DNA of 64,000 nucleotides from the NCBI RefSeq assembly GCF_037975245.1, contig NC_092574.1, positions 14,467,213 to 14,531,212 of the forward strand, written 5' to 3'. The notes beneath the pieces were generated by a model. That model had not been told where the DNA came from. It was given only the letters and a program-made list of their open reading frames with translations, and ran no database searches. Positions 1-13,600 of this stretch are shown here, in pieces; the stretch's first letter is position 1; the number at the start of each line of letters is the position of its first letter. The position numbers were made by a program, and so were the translations under genes. Origin of the DNA: Apostichopus japonicus. Lineage: Eukaryota > Echinodermata > Holothuroidea > Aspidochirotida > Stichopodidae.

Positions 1-59
1 CAGACTGCAACAGTACTCTGCAATTTAGCAATGCATCAAGCTTGCGATATGCTTGCGCA

Positions 60-720
60 GGCTTGCATAGTTTGGTTAAATTCAGCTGGAACAGTTTAGT
101 TCTGTGAAGGAGCTCTATAGGTCTTCAATGAAACATATATACCTGGGATCCAGGTATTGAAATCTGCTTCAGAGTTCATACTCTTGCACTTAAACATCCT
201 ATAGGGGTTTGTAAACCTCCTATAAGGGTTTCTCCCTCTGAGCTGCAAGGGGTCAACAGGTTATCTCAAATGGAACAAACTGGCTCAAGGGGTCAACAGG
301 TTATTTCAAATGGTGGAAAACTTTCTCAAAAATATTCACAACATATAAACAATGTCAGTAACTCTGAACAACTATTTAGGGGTTTGCTATCTCACAGTTG
401 GTAAGATGTGTCTATATTTCACATAGGAAAATGTGTCTATATTTCACATAGGAGAACTGTTCTTTCTGTATATTGAAACATTTTGGTTTAAAATTCTATG
501 TACTGTAAATTGCTTATGAGTTAGTGGCATGGTTGATGTCCACAAGGGATTTCTATAAATCTGTTTTGGTTCTCACTAAAGTCTTGGACAAATTGAACTC
601 ACTTGCTCTACTTTAGTCAGATAGTTACAGTATTTTGAATTTTGAACAAATTGTATGGCAAGGAATCACAAAGCTAACTGGCTTTCTGGGTTAATTGATT
701 CATAACTCACCAAATGTTGT
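60..720 (+). repeat. Third copy of the long repeat, at the window edge
   Basis: CATAGTTTGGTTAAATTCAG, GAAGGAGCTCTATAGG, AAGGGGTCAACAGGTTATCT, TTTCACATAGGAGAACTGTT and GTCAGATAGTTACAGTATTT line up in the same order with 49960-50440. Positions 1-60 may belong to it too. A doubled AAGGGGTCAACAGGTTAT (246-263, 288-305) and a doubled TGTGTCTATATTTCACATAGG are private to this copy. Confidence 0.8.
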
Positions 721-3700
721 TCAAATTATTGTCATAATTGATCAAAACTAACACATCCTCCATGATATTTGCACTAAATGAAATTGATTTATATTGAGTC
801 TACTAATAAAATTGAGTCTACTATTGAGACTCAACTGATTCTTAAAATTTTACTGCCCAGACACGTTGCTATATATTTGATTGAATGACATGCTCACAGT
901 AAATCACTTGTCAGAAATTATCAGTAGTTTGGACTTTTTATCATTATTGAAAGAACTAGTTAATGAACAAAATTGTTTTGGTATATTAGGATAAGATTTG
1001 TCAACATTAACTCAAACATCTACTTTAAGATACTTATTGGCCAAAGAGTGAGAATCTGTCCTAAAATATTCCACCTTTTGTAACAATAAAATGAACATGT
1101 AAACTATAAAGTGATGTCAGACTTTTATTATTATTATTATTTAAAAAGGCGCATAATATCTATGTGGCATTAAAATTTGCGTATATTTCCACATGTTTTC
1201 TTCCTTATCAAGCATACGGTGCAGTGTATTCTTCAATACAATGCACTCTGAACCTCATACTAATTCAAGCTGCGAGCATCTATGATACCATCAGTCTTGA
1301 TGTTGAAAACCTGCACATATACAATATGGGTTGGCTTCTTTTCCAAGTAATGAGAAGGAAAGTGTTCTGCAGGTTTCACTGTTACTTATATTGAACTTAA
1401 ATTAATGTTGTTAAAGTTGAATGAAATATACCTTCAAATCTTTAGTATATTAATATTAAATGGAAACAATAAGTGGTCCTATAAAAATAATTGAATAATG
1501 AATACCTAGCAGATAATTTTTCATTCAGAAATGGAGCAAACATGCATGCAACCCAATGCAACATGCAGCTTTAACAAACAATTAAGGTTGGTTCATAAAT
1601 TATTATCATAATATGTCAGTAATTCAGACAAAAAAATACCAGCCACATAACCTTCACAAAAGTATCCTCATGAAAACTTGAAAATTAAAATGCAATAACA
1701 CATATCCTAAGATGTCTTTTGAAATTTAATAACAGCATGAACATGTTAATTGCCAGAATTGTTAACCCCTCCTTTCGTAAAGTTTTTCCACATATTCACC
1801 CATGTACTACTAATGATTGATTTTATGGTCCATTATTTTTCCATAAAGCCTTAATTGTTCACACTTGATTGAAGATGCAATGAGGGTAGATCTGACCTCA
1901 CAGCTGGGGCCATCAAGATTGTAGTGTAGATGCTTGCGTACTCAGGATCAGACGCTGCAATCATGATCTCCCATTTGGGGAGGATCCTGACACCGCAAGG
2001 ACAATCAAGATGATAGTGAGGACACAGGGGAAACAAGCAACCCCAGATCTCCTGTTACTTGACCTGGTCACTACTGCATTATCTGCCACAGAAGTACAAT
2101 TATACAAACAAAGCCCTCACAGTGAATTGCAAACAATCATCGTGACCTTTTCCTAATTGCATGCATAATGTTCTCTGTTTGTCATTGACCATCTCAGTCA
2201 TCAGCTGCCGATGTGAATATTGTTTGTCATACTGTATCTCAATGGGTTTTGCTGTAATACTTAGATCGAAGTATGTTGTTCATCCTGGCTATACCCTACA
2301 GCCTAGTGTGTCACAATCATATAAGATTATGTAAAACAATCGAAACCACACTGCAGTTTGCTCTCTGGTTACTCTATTGAGTGGAGAGGGGAAACTTTAA
2401 GTTAGTCCTAGTACTGACAATATTATAAAAGGGCGGTCCAATCTGTTGGTTTGGAGATTGGTATATAGTATCCCATATCGTAAGGCATATTTATGCTTCT
2501 GCAAGGAGAGGTGTGTGTAGTTGCATGATTGAAGTAAAGAATATAAAAGAAATAACATGAAATGTTGTTGAGCATCATAATAAATATGGCAGCTTCTGTA
2601 TGCTTGGTATTCATGGTGATATACTTGACAAGGAGTGTACATGATCTATGAATATAATGACTAACATCTTTCTTCTCTTTATTGTCAAATACAAGATATT
2701 AAAACTCATTAAAACTATCATGACATAAACAGTAAATTATTAGCACACTAAAACTGCACTAATGGTTACTACAAGAATTGCAGGCACTGAGGTGTCTGGA
2801 AAGTACAGTGTGATATGGCTCAGTGTTAGATTCTTCCTGGAGCAATGCATACATACAGTATATACCCTGACTTCAATTAAAGGGTAACAATTTACAGTTC
2901 CACACTTTATATGGTTACATAAAAACTCCTGTCTAAGGTCCAGTTTCTTTACCAGCTACATGTAGATCATATGAGTGTAGGATCAGGGCCCACTTCAATT
3001 CCTTAATGGCTTTCAGTTGTATAGGATGGTGATTTTGAGTTATCCTACAGCACAATGGCCTACAGACAAGCTTCATTGCCCATCCTCTACAGACAAATTT
3101 TGTGAAAGGAGGAGATCAAGAAGCACTTATTAGGAGTATTAGCAGAATATAGACCTGTACAGACTTGCTGTGCTATACAAGTCAGAATAAGTTTAAAAAA
3201 AAACTCTTGTTTTTTACTTGAAAGGGCTATAAAAATTAAAAACCTTGATTTGGTATGGTACATGGTATATGGTAGATGGTATGTAGGAATAAAGAACATA
3301 ATATACTTCAAACTAAATTTAAACTTGATGCATGGCATTACGTATGATGGCACTTATCCAAACTCTTAACACTGCAAATCACAAGTAGGTCCATTTATTC
3401 ATTGATACTATCCTGGAGGTGACGTAGATATCATGCCTTTTGATGTCTCCCATTCAACTTTTCTTAAAAATTTTGAATGATCATCATAGAGTAACTGGGA
3501 AAAGAGAAAATATGACATATCTGGCATATATCATAATTTGTTCTTATTGAACCTTTTGGCTTTCTGACTACACTTTTCCTGTGCCTGCATGTCTGGCCAC
3601 TCGAGTTTCTTCCTTGAGCTTATCAAGCTCGGTGGATCGTCGTGATGCTGGAAAATATCAGTAAGTGCTCATTAGCAAATGGAATGTAGATTTTTAGTCA

Positions 3701-3858
3701 CCACTATTAATGTGGACGAGGTACAAATCAAGAATATGCAAGCAGGAGATGGGAATCAGAGATGAGCCTGTAGCTGGCAATGGGGTGATTTATGGTCCCA
3801 TCATCCTTGATGCCAAACATTGCACTTCTAAGATGAGTAGTCACAGGAGATACAGTAG

Positions 3859-4190
3859 TTCAGTAGAGGTAAGGCATATAGTCATTCTTGACCAGTATAT
3901 AGATGAAGAATTTGGAAAAGTTGAACGACGATAACAAAAAATCTCTATAGTATTCAAAGTAGAAATAAATTAATATTGTTCAAATTTAAGCAAATTATTT
4001 TGTAATTGTAGTCATGAATGGAGATAGTTCAGTAAATAGATATTGGCATATGTCATTCTTGACCAGTTATAGCTGAAGTATTCTGAGAAGTTGAACGACA
4101 ATAAAAAAAATCTCTTTTCAAAGTAGAAATAAATTAATATTGTTCAAAGTAAAGCAAATTATTTTGTAGTTATAGTCATGAATGGGAATG
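3859..4190. repeat. 169-bp tandem duplication
   Basis: Unit 1 is 3859-4027 and unit 2 4028-4190. Shared landmarks are GTCATTCTTGACCAGT, AGTTGAACGAC, CAAAGTAGAAATAAATTAAT, AGCAAATTATTTTGTA and AGTCATGAATGG. The second copy has small deletions. Confidence 0.88.
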
Positions 4191-5565
4191 GGTTGCTTTC
4201 AAATTCTACCAATAAATAGTAGACTGCTAGGATTCTGTTTGAAAGCAGCTTTTGAGTTTGGTCAGAATTTTTTTTCAAAGATTTAAGTATTTCTTATAAA
4301 ATTTGATTGAACCAAACTAAGACAAGCTTGTAGAGTTGTAGCAAAGGAATGTTGTTGAGTGAATTATTCATGAATTGTTTTCATTCCTCAATCTTTTTGT
4401 GTGCTGGAAAAATTTATTGTACCGTAGCATAAAATATGTGTAAAAGTATATTTTCCTCACTACTTGAAATGAAACTTTGCTAAAAAACTATTGAGTAACT
4501 TATTTACAGGATTTTACTGTGAACTAGTACTGAAAATTTGAAATATTTATAGATTTTAACTCAAAAAGCTGTTCTTAAGTGAAGTCTCTTAATTCAGTTA
4601 TAAGATTGCAGAGTGGTTTGGATACATTGGATTTATCGTGAATACAGCTTAATGTTTTGATAGTGCAGTTACAGGTATCATGTTAGACATTGCTTTTGCT
4701 ACAGTATGCAAACACTTAACAGTTTGGTAAGAAATTTTGCCAGTCTGACTAATACTCAAAATAAGATTGCAATTGATCAAACTAAGCCATCCACCTAGCT
4801 GTCTTTTCTCCCCAGAAAACAGTTTAATGAGGGAGTACTTACAGACCAAATGGTTATATAATGGTTATATGTAAATATTGAATGTATAAGTTTCGGCATG
4901 ACATTTCTATCACTCAGACACTCAATTTTCACACTAGTATTAATGCGAGAAAAATGCAAATTGAAAAAATGCCAAGATTTTCAACTTTTTACTTGATTTA
5001 AAAGGAAAGTTGAACCATGCAAGCTAATGGCTTACATTGCCATGGGAAATTTAGTATACAATATTGTAGAAAATTAATCCAAATGTCAAAACAACAAATG
5101 TGCTTTAATATCTTATGATAGTCCCAACTGAATTTGTGCTGGAGGGGCTGGAGGTGGAGAATAACTGAACAGTGTGAGTGGAAATATTAACTTGTGCTTT
5201 CTGACAAACTCTGTTAAGTACTATCAGATGGGGTCGTTACTTCATGTATTGATTTTGACCTTTCAAGTCCTTAAACCACTTGCTGATCTCTAAACCCTGG
5301 AGGTTTTAAATTTTTCTTTCAAGCTTGCTCTCAACTGCAGTACATTCCTTTAAAGATTCTATACATAGTATATTATATACTGCTGCCAGTGCATGTCTGT
5401 TTTTCAAAAGTACTACTACATTGTTGCAATCAGCTATTATACCTACCCAAAGAGTGAACCGTGAATTGTGAGCATACCTCGGATGTTTTGTGTACCTGTC
5501 AAAGGCATCATCTCTCTCTAGCTCTCACTAAGTTAACAGTAGTAGAGAACATATCATCATGTACA

Positions 5566-5595
5566 ACCATGGAGCTATAAACAGAGCTCCATGGT
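5566..5595. repeat. Short perfect inverted repeat
   Basis: ACCATGGAGCT and AGCTCCATGGT form an 11-bp stem around an 8-nt loop. GTACAAC is also found before the left arm and after the right. No known role. Confidence 0.7.
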
Positions 5596-6495
5596 ACAAC
5601 ATAACACAGTTTGATGAGCTTCTTCTAACCCTGAACAAAATCACAGTCACAGATGGTGCATGTGTAACATGGCCATGAAGTAGTACTGCCTTTTCAAAAC
5701 CCTGCAAGTAATTAGATCATCATCACTGCCAGACAGGAATTTTGCTCTCTAGAAAGTAATTTTTGTTCACTTCTTATCAATTTTTTTTCCTCCATCGCCA
5801 CCGATTATGAAAGTTTTAAATTACTGTTGATAGCTGCAAACACATCATCCTTCAATGTGCATATTGGTGTAATTAATTTGTCTTTCAAGGTTATTTTAAC
5901 TAAACACTGTAGGGAGGGAGAGTGGAGACAAGCAATAACAACAGTACTGAGTGAAATATTTTGCTAGCTAGATAATAGTAGTGGTATGCCTTTATCGTAT
6001 GACCTGTGTCTTCATCTCATCACATTTTTATGTCATGAATACACTTGAAGCAAGTACATACAGTAATATCATGAATGTGTGATTATATGATTTGCTCAAA
6101 TCTGAAGCATTAATGCAGCATAAATTTTGCATTGGCTTTAAATAAATTCATTCGCTGAAAAGACAAACACAGTGTTCAGATAGGATAGTGCGTTCATGAA
6201 CAGATCACGGTCTGATGCTGAGCGTGTTAACAGGTCACGGACCAAAAATCCATTTGAACGCATTCATGATCAGAATCACAAGCCTGTGATCATGGTTACA
6301 AGTTGGAAGGATCAGATCACCCATTAGTGAGTACAAGCTTTCTTTTATATTTGGTGGCAAAGGTCATATGAGGTCATGCATGGGTCTAATTTTCCTGTGG
6401 ATAGAACTGCTATACATATTGTAGCATTTGTATAGTAATTTGCCCATATTGTATAGTATTTTGCGATGAGATACTGGATAACTTATTCCCTGTAT

Positions 6496-6600
6496 TTACT
6501 TCATTCCTCGCTTACCTCTCTCTAATACATAAGCACTCCAATCTACCTAGCGTACAAACTGGTTACATTCTACTGTACCTCTAATTACTCTCCAAGAGGA
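6496..6600 (+). mobile_element. Degraded copy of the recurrent terminal module
   Basis: TATTTACTTCATTCCTCGCT is nearly perfect, then TAAGCACTCCAATCTACC and CAAACTGGTTAC follow with substitutions and a small deletion. Confidence 0.55.
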
Positions 6601-8482
6601 TAATGGTACTACCATGTTTTTGCCCCAGGTCAGTGACTTTTGATCCACTTCTTCTCTGGCAGTAGAACTTAGGACAATGATAAAAGACATTTAACTTAAC
6701 CTTTGGCCTTCATCTCTCAATATGCCTCCAAAAAATTGAGATTGCTTCATTTATGTAACATAACCATGACTTTGCACTTTTTGTGACTATCCCATGAATA
6801 CTTGTGTCAAGTTCTTTCTAAGGAGCTTCACAAATCTGATGAGAGGTACTCTCCTTTAAGTTTTTGTTAACAGGCTCTTCTGAAGCTGTTGTAACATTAC
6901 CACAGAGGTGATTCTCATATTCCGAGAGTGATTCACTTAAACATGTAACCTGAGGTATGCTGCTGCTAAAGGCTATGAGAGTAACAGACAAGCAGATGCC
7001 TGGCAGGAAGCTGTACATTGCCATATATACTGTACTAAAGCTTTGCTTTTGTGTAATATTAGGTTCTGTTCAGATTGTATAGAACTGTTATGTTCTTTTC
7101 ATGTGTTGTGTCTAGTTGGTATGGATCCCAAGCATTAAACATGTTTTGAAACATTTTGTAAGACTGTTTGATTTGTTGGTATTTCTTTCAATGATGTAAA
7201 GATGAGGTGTAGTAATATCATCAGATTGATAATCAGACAGTATAGTATTTAGATCAAACCAATGTAATTTCTGAAAATGGAAGGTGGGTTCATCCAAACC
7301 TCAAAGACGTCAATTGTAAAGCAAAATGGTTAGTAAATTTAACATGTAAATGTACCTTGTAATAACAATGTCTTTATGCCATGAAATCACTTACTGTATC
7401 AAAAGTCATCTGTAGAAGACCCTGCAAGGCCAAACAGATTTGAAACAGTGAAAATATGTTGTAACACAGACCATTATGGGTGCTCAGAATGGTACAAGAT
7501 GAGTGGGTGGTGACAAGGAAGTGGTTCAGTAGGACCACACTGGTACCAATACATTTACTTCTCTCCAATCTTACCTGTCTCCCACTCCACATCTGCACTT
7601 TCCCATCTACCTAACTACTGTACACACTGGATTGTTTCAGCATTGCGCCCTCGCTCCCTGGGTACCGCCCACTTACACCTCGTTCAGAATCTACCACTTA
7701 CATGTAGGAAGAAACTACACGTTTTTGTTAGCGACTTTTGCGTAACAAATATCACCCGTTTCTTACGAGTTTTGGAACTTGCACGTTGAGTAGATCTTTT
7801 AGAAAATTAATGTTTTAGTGGAGAAAGCATGTAAGTGTCATCATGTGTAAATACTGAAAACAACAAGTATTTAGAGCATTTCGTATAAACCTTTGAGCCT
7901 GTCACTGAACCTCCTTCAGTAGTAAGATACAATCTTTGTGTACTAAACTTTTTATTCCTGTACAGAAGTATGACCTTGTACTGCTCTCCTTGGTAATCTG
8001 CTAGAATATGACACAGCAAAACCATTTACTGTAGAATAAAATATAAAGGATTACAGCTTGTCAAACACTGTTCATAAATCATGCATTTATAACCAGGTTG
8101 TGTATTGCTTGATGCAGTGGCTTTCAATTGCCATATATACGGTTTAATTAGTTTGTTTACTTCAGCTAATAGCATAAGAGCAGCCTGGTGTTTGTTAGTT
8201 TAGATCTAAATAGTCCCTATGTGACAATACAAGTTCATAGAATTTACTTCCCTGGTCTTTTCTCTGTCTCCTATCAACAAACTCACGTTCCTTTCTATAT
8301 CTGGTATTATATTTAATTAAATGTGTTCTGTTTTCATTAGCCCTGATTAAATGACACTTCCAATGTATTAAACCAGCGTATACTATGTAACGACTGTAGT
8401 GTAGGGGAATAATTTATCTTATATCGCATAGCAAAATGGTGACATTCCTGTACAATTGCAAAGATGTTTGTAGCAGTTCTTG

Positions 8483-9062
8483 TATTTACTTCGCTCCTCG
8501 CTTACCTGTCTTCTCACAACCTTAGCACCCGTTCTACCGTGCCTAGAATGTCCTGGTTACCTTTTAACACTGTGCGCCCTCTATGACCGGCCTCTCCAGT
8601 CATTGCCCTTCCTTCTCATTCTACCTTTCAAAGTGTCTAGACGTGTATTTTCGAGTGGATTTCTCTTCCTTCGGAATTCGTCCTTTTTTGGTAACTTAGA
8701 TTTCGGAAATTTTCTTCCCTGGACTATTAAGGAGTTAACAGTCTTTCAACAGCCTGATGAGTATCCTTTTCTTGTTTGAGTGAGGGTTTTTGGGGACTGT
8801 TTTTGTATAGAGTGACTTCCGCCCAAGTTTTCCTCCGTGAGCATTACAGGGATAGCAGATCCGTGAACTGCTTTGTTTGTTTCCCCCTTTTTTTTAGCAC
8901 ACACGCTATAGGCAGTATCGTTTTTTCATGTTCTTGCTTCTTGTTTACATCTTGTTTTCATATGTTGACATGCTTTTATAATTGTTTTCCGTGATTACCC
9001 TCTCTCTGTCGCCCTCTCGTTACAACTTGTGGGTTTGGTTTCGTTACACCATTTTCGTAGCG
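8483..9062 (+). mobile_element. Recurrent terminal module with a longer T-rich leader
   Basis: Positions 8483-8640 match the module consensus (TATTTACTTCGCTCCTCGCTT, CTTAGCACC, TTTTAACACTGTGCGCC). Beyond that a T-rich stretch follows to about 9060 that shares short similarities with the stretch after 24680, such as CAGTATCGTTTT. It is probably the 5' end of a larger decayed element. The two short open frames here are not convincing genes. Confidence 0.6.
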
Positions 9063-9850
9063 TACTTACAGGCAGTAAAGTGTTCTATCAGAGACAATAA
9101 TCAGCGCCTTCAAACCTGCCACACAAAATTTGAACACTAAAGTATTCCCAGAGAGTATCAAGTTTTTTTCCCCAAAAGAAGCATTTGGAGTTGGTTTTAA
9201 TCTATTTTAATCCTCCATAATTTACAAAAATCTCAACATTGTGGGCCATTAGCTTGATTAATGAAGCTTCTTTGCAAATAATAAAGTATGAGTCATATGT
9301 ATTGCCAAATTTGATTCATACATGTGGTTTAATATACAATGTTCAGTATAATTGAAAAAGTATTCTTGTGGTGAAATGGTGAGGACCACAATGTAATGAA
9401 TTGTGCACTGAGGAACCTTGTTGTGATGAAAAAGATGTACAAATTTGTCTTAGTTTGCTTGAGAAATACTCAGCAGATTTGGTAAAAACTGCCCATCAGA
9501 TAAAGAAAGATGCTTTTAATTTTTTAAAACTCTCTAAGGCTGCAACTCTGCATACATAACAAAATAAAGTGACTTTGGCGGTTCCCTGTATGCATACTGC
9601 TTAAGTATTCTCCCCTGCTGGTTGGAAAATCTCTTCACCTGTAAATTGAATGACCACAAATATGGATGGACTTTACCACAACTTGATAGACAGTTTGTAA
9701 TTTAGAGAGGCATTTTCAGTTTTGTTGCATGAAATGTTCACTCCTGATCCTGTCTTCAGGTCTTTTCTGTTCAATCCCTTTTCTAGATCTCCCTCCATGA
9801 GTGTACATATTATTTATTCCATCCTCTCCTATTTGTCACCTATACATACA

Positions 9851-10164
9851 CAGGGATGTGCCAACGCTGGGCGGCACTGGGCGGTCACGCCCAGCACTAA
9901 AAATTACCGCCCAGCACTGTCTTAAAAATCGTGAATCCTGCCCAGCACTATTATCATCTAAAATCCCGACATTCCTAATATATTTAACATAAATTGGGCC
10001 ACATGTATCCTCGTTTACCCCCATTTGGGGTAAACGAGAAATCATTTAATAATATCGTTTAATAATATGTGAATCGAAAAATGTCACCCATCCCCTTAGA
10101 CCCCTCCCCCAGGACCGTGATCAGTATGTACACCCGGCACTCAGGAAATCCTGACACATCCCTG
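9851..10164. mobile_element. Short hAT-like non-autonomous element
   Basis: 314 bp. The ends CAGGGATGTGCCA and TGACACATCCCTG are inverted repeats matching at 12 of 13 positions. The left part repeats a GCCCAGCACT motif three times. A perfect 12-bp stem CTCGTTTACCCC / GGGGTAAACGAG (10010-10038) lies in the middle. Both flanks are CATA-type simple sequence, so the expected 8-bp duplication cannot be fixed exactly. No transposase fragment seen. Confidence 0.7.
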
Positions 10165-10473
10165 CATACATACATACTCTGATCTACCAAGCCTTATTAT
10201 ATTTGCATAACTTTCACACCACAGTTATAAACTATAGAGTACATTCATGATCTTCTACTCATCTTCTTTGAACTACTTTCATCGACTATAATTTCTCAAT
10301 TAAAGTGCTGCATTTTGTATTGCATGATAATACAACATTAATGGTACATTAATGCAGACGCCGATACACAGGATTACCTAAAACACTACCTGTTACCTTT
10401 TCCCACCCAAGTTGAAGTAGGAAAAGTGAAATTAAACATGAAATTTCCTGATGAAAAAAAGCAATAAATTCAA

Positions 10474-10600
10474 TATTTATTTTGTTCCTTGCTTACCTGT
10501 CTCCTCACAACCTCAGCACTCTCGCTTTACCGTATTTAGAGTGAACTGGTAATCTTTAAGCACTGTACGCCCTCTATGCATGACCAGTCTGCCCCCCCCC
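10474..10600 (+). mobile_element. Partial copy of the recurrent terminal module
   Basis: TTGCTTACCTGTCTCCTCAC, AGAGTGAACTGGTAATC and CACTGTACGCCCTCTATG follow the family order. The copy is cut by a C-run at about 10591. Confidence 0.65.
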
Positions 10601-13600
10601 CCAAGTCACAAGACACAAAGAAAGAACACTACAGTATACCAAAGCATATGGGTTGAGGGACAAAGACATTTGAAACTTACCACAGGTCCCACAAATATTT
10701 AACAGTAGTACTTACAAATACGGTTGTGACGTAAAGTGCTTTTCTTTATTTTTGGGTTATCAATATGAAAATCCACCAGGCTGTTCTTTTAACGAAAAAG
10801 CAGATACCTAGAAATGTATTTTCTTGATTTTTGTACACCAAAATTATTTCAGGAATGTTGGCAAGGTTTTAAACTGGATCAAATCATTACTTTTTGTGGG
10901 ACACAAACTTCATACATGTCTTTGATTACCTGGATATTAACTCATTTGTAAGGAGCCAACACAAACAAGGAACAATTTACCAAATGAATTGAGAATTTTC
11001 GTCAAAGTCATACAGTATGCCATTCATCCCTGTGTGCATTTGTTTACTTTTCTTAGAAACACTAAAATTTCCCAAAGTTCACGTGACAACTCTGACTCAA
11101 TTGTACCTGAATTTATGAAACTTGATTGTTAGGTAATAAAAGTGCAGATTTATCACTTATTTTGCTGTATACTTCCAGTTTCACTTTCAGCATAGGAATA
11201 ATTCTCAGAAATTCTGAATGACCTCGCTTCACCGTTTGTTTACTGCTAGAGAGTAGTGTGATCACAGTCATAAAAAAATGCAGACTGTTGGAATCTTACA
11301 ATTTTAATGGTCATGACAAATTTTTAACTTGGTGTTGTTCTTTGAGAAACTCATCTTATAATAAATCACAACAATCACAATTTCATTTGTACTGCTCATG
11401 CAGTCTGCAACAACTACAGTTTTCTTCCAACAACAACAACAACAATACACCACCTACGCTTCCTGGATGCCAATCAAGTGTTATGCCTGGAATGCCGGTT
11501 ATCGCCACCACTGAACTTTCTGTGAAACTGAAGATTTGTTGTTATTATTGCTTTAGATGCTAGTGTTGTAATTCTTTCCCCTCAGAGCAAAACCTTGTCA
11601 GAGCTGTAACAGTATATATGGAATGTAGGGAATGCTAGAAACTCTTCTAGGTGTTTAGTAGACAAAATAGCTTGCCTTTTTCATCTGTCACAGGAATAAA
11701 AAAGGTTCTTTCCTTCATCCATTGTCCATAGGTGGCCAACAGTGTGACAGGTGTGTATATACCCTTCCAGCATCGAGAGGATCACTACAAAGGACTATTG
11801 TGAAGGACTCCTTTAAAATGTTAAAATCAAACTATGCTTGGTACATTATTGTTTGGGTCCATTCAGTTTTCATGCTCTACTTATCTCGAACTCATCACTT
11901 TGAATGTTTTTGACCAGTGCCTTTTTGCTGTCAACAACTTGGAAGAGTGATGATAGATCTCAAGCAGGAGAACTCTCAATGGTGAGGAGATACTGACTGT
12001 AAATGATAGAGAATCATGCTGTGTTTGCACCGTACAAGCAATAGAATCAAATTATATGAAGTATATATGACGTTCCTTAATTTGCCCTATTAGTTTACTG
12101 TCTTGACATATATTTAGCTCCTTGTGAAAGTATATATGTACATTGCCCAAATGATATTTAAGGAAGGGAGAAGCCCAACGATGTTGTAGTTTGTGTCACA
12201 CTGTTGTGCTTTTAATGATTACCAAATCTACCTCCCCCACTTTCTAGCGTATTTCCTCTCTCACTTACTTCCCACTTCCATATGCACAGGAGTGATGGAG
12301 CTACAGTAATCACCTACTGTATTCCATGATCAGAGTGTTTCTTTACATATAAAATTGATGTAATGTACGTACATATTATTGTGTCTAGCTTTCACACTGG
12401 AGCCTACTTGAATTAAAAAAAACAAAATAACTGAATTGTTAAGTAATTCTTAGTTCAAAAGGACACTTCCTAAAATTCAGAAAAGTGATATGAAGAATTG
12501 AAAATATGCATTGATATATTTTGACAACTTTTCTCTCACTTTAAAAAAAGAAAAGGTTTTCCTTTTAGTCAACTATTTTGAATTAAGGAAATCGTTGCTC
12601 ATAATCTTGTCCTTAACGCTGAATGAAGACCTACTAGAAAATGGATGGTTATTGAATGTTATAATTATTTATTACAATCTCTGCAGGCTGATATGAAACT
12701 AAACCAGTCTGCGGTAATGAAACAACAAGACAAATATTAGTTTAAATTAACCACTTTGTTTGGTGGCCTCGTGACCCTCAGGACACAGTTAACTTTGTAC
12801 AACATTTTTGAAATGGTTTCATATTTGTACCCTCCTTGAGATGGTAAACAACCCTTTAAAAGTGTCCCCATATGTATATTCTCATAAGAAAAAGTCAGTA
12901 TTTAAAGGTCAGCAGTGTTGTGCCCATGAAATTTAAAATGTCAAATCGACCTTACCCCATGAATGCTCAACCCTCAGCAAGCATTTTACTCTTACTGAGA
13001 CAAGTGTCTAATTTATTATGTACCTCCCTATCTTTGTTTCTCCTTCTTTCCTGCTAATTTTTTTTTTTTATAACTAGAATAGTCATCAAATCCCCAAATT
13101 GACCTTTCCCATATTTCCATATTCGAAAATAGTAGGCCTACTTTTGGGGTGTATGTTATTCAAAGAATGCTGTTCTCCATGAAGACATATATCTATAACA
13201 TTTGGACCGTGTACAGACAAAAAGTTGTTTTTCGATAGTTGAAGGACTAATTCATTACAACAGTCATTAATCCAGAATGTAGTTTATTACCTGGAAAGTG
13301 AGGATAAAGATATGAAATAAAGGTAAAGAAAAGAACGAGGTAGGGGGAAAACAGGTATTAATTAAGAAACAGAATTTATTTCTCAAAGATAATCATGTTT
13401 TTGTCCTGAGGAAGTTTTGATTCCAAGAATATACCTAATTTAAACTCTTTTCAAAGCTTTTCTAGGAATTAATCCTAATGTTGACAGGTTTCTCCTTCTT
13501 CCAGATCACAGACAATATCAGCTAATTATGCAAGTGAATAAAAATTGAAGCTTGCAGTTGACTTTTTTTTATTAACTTCAACTTGGTTAGATAACTTTTT

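Noticed and set aside
8480-8994. Two overlapping open frames of 99 and 72 codons
   Set aside because: They run through the recurrent terminal module and its T-rich leader; hydrophobic Leu/Phe-rich translation reflects T-rich DNA.
11258-11563. 101-codon frame with an Asn run
   Set aside because: The Asn run comes from a CAA microsatellite at about 11430-11450; no other support.
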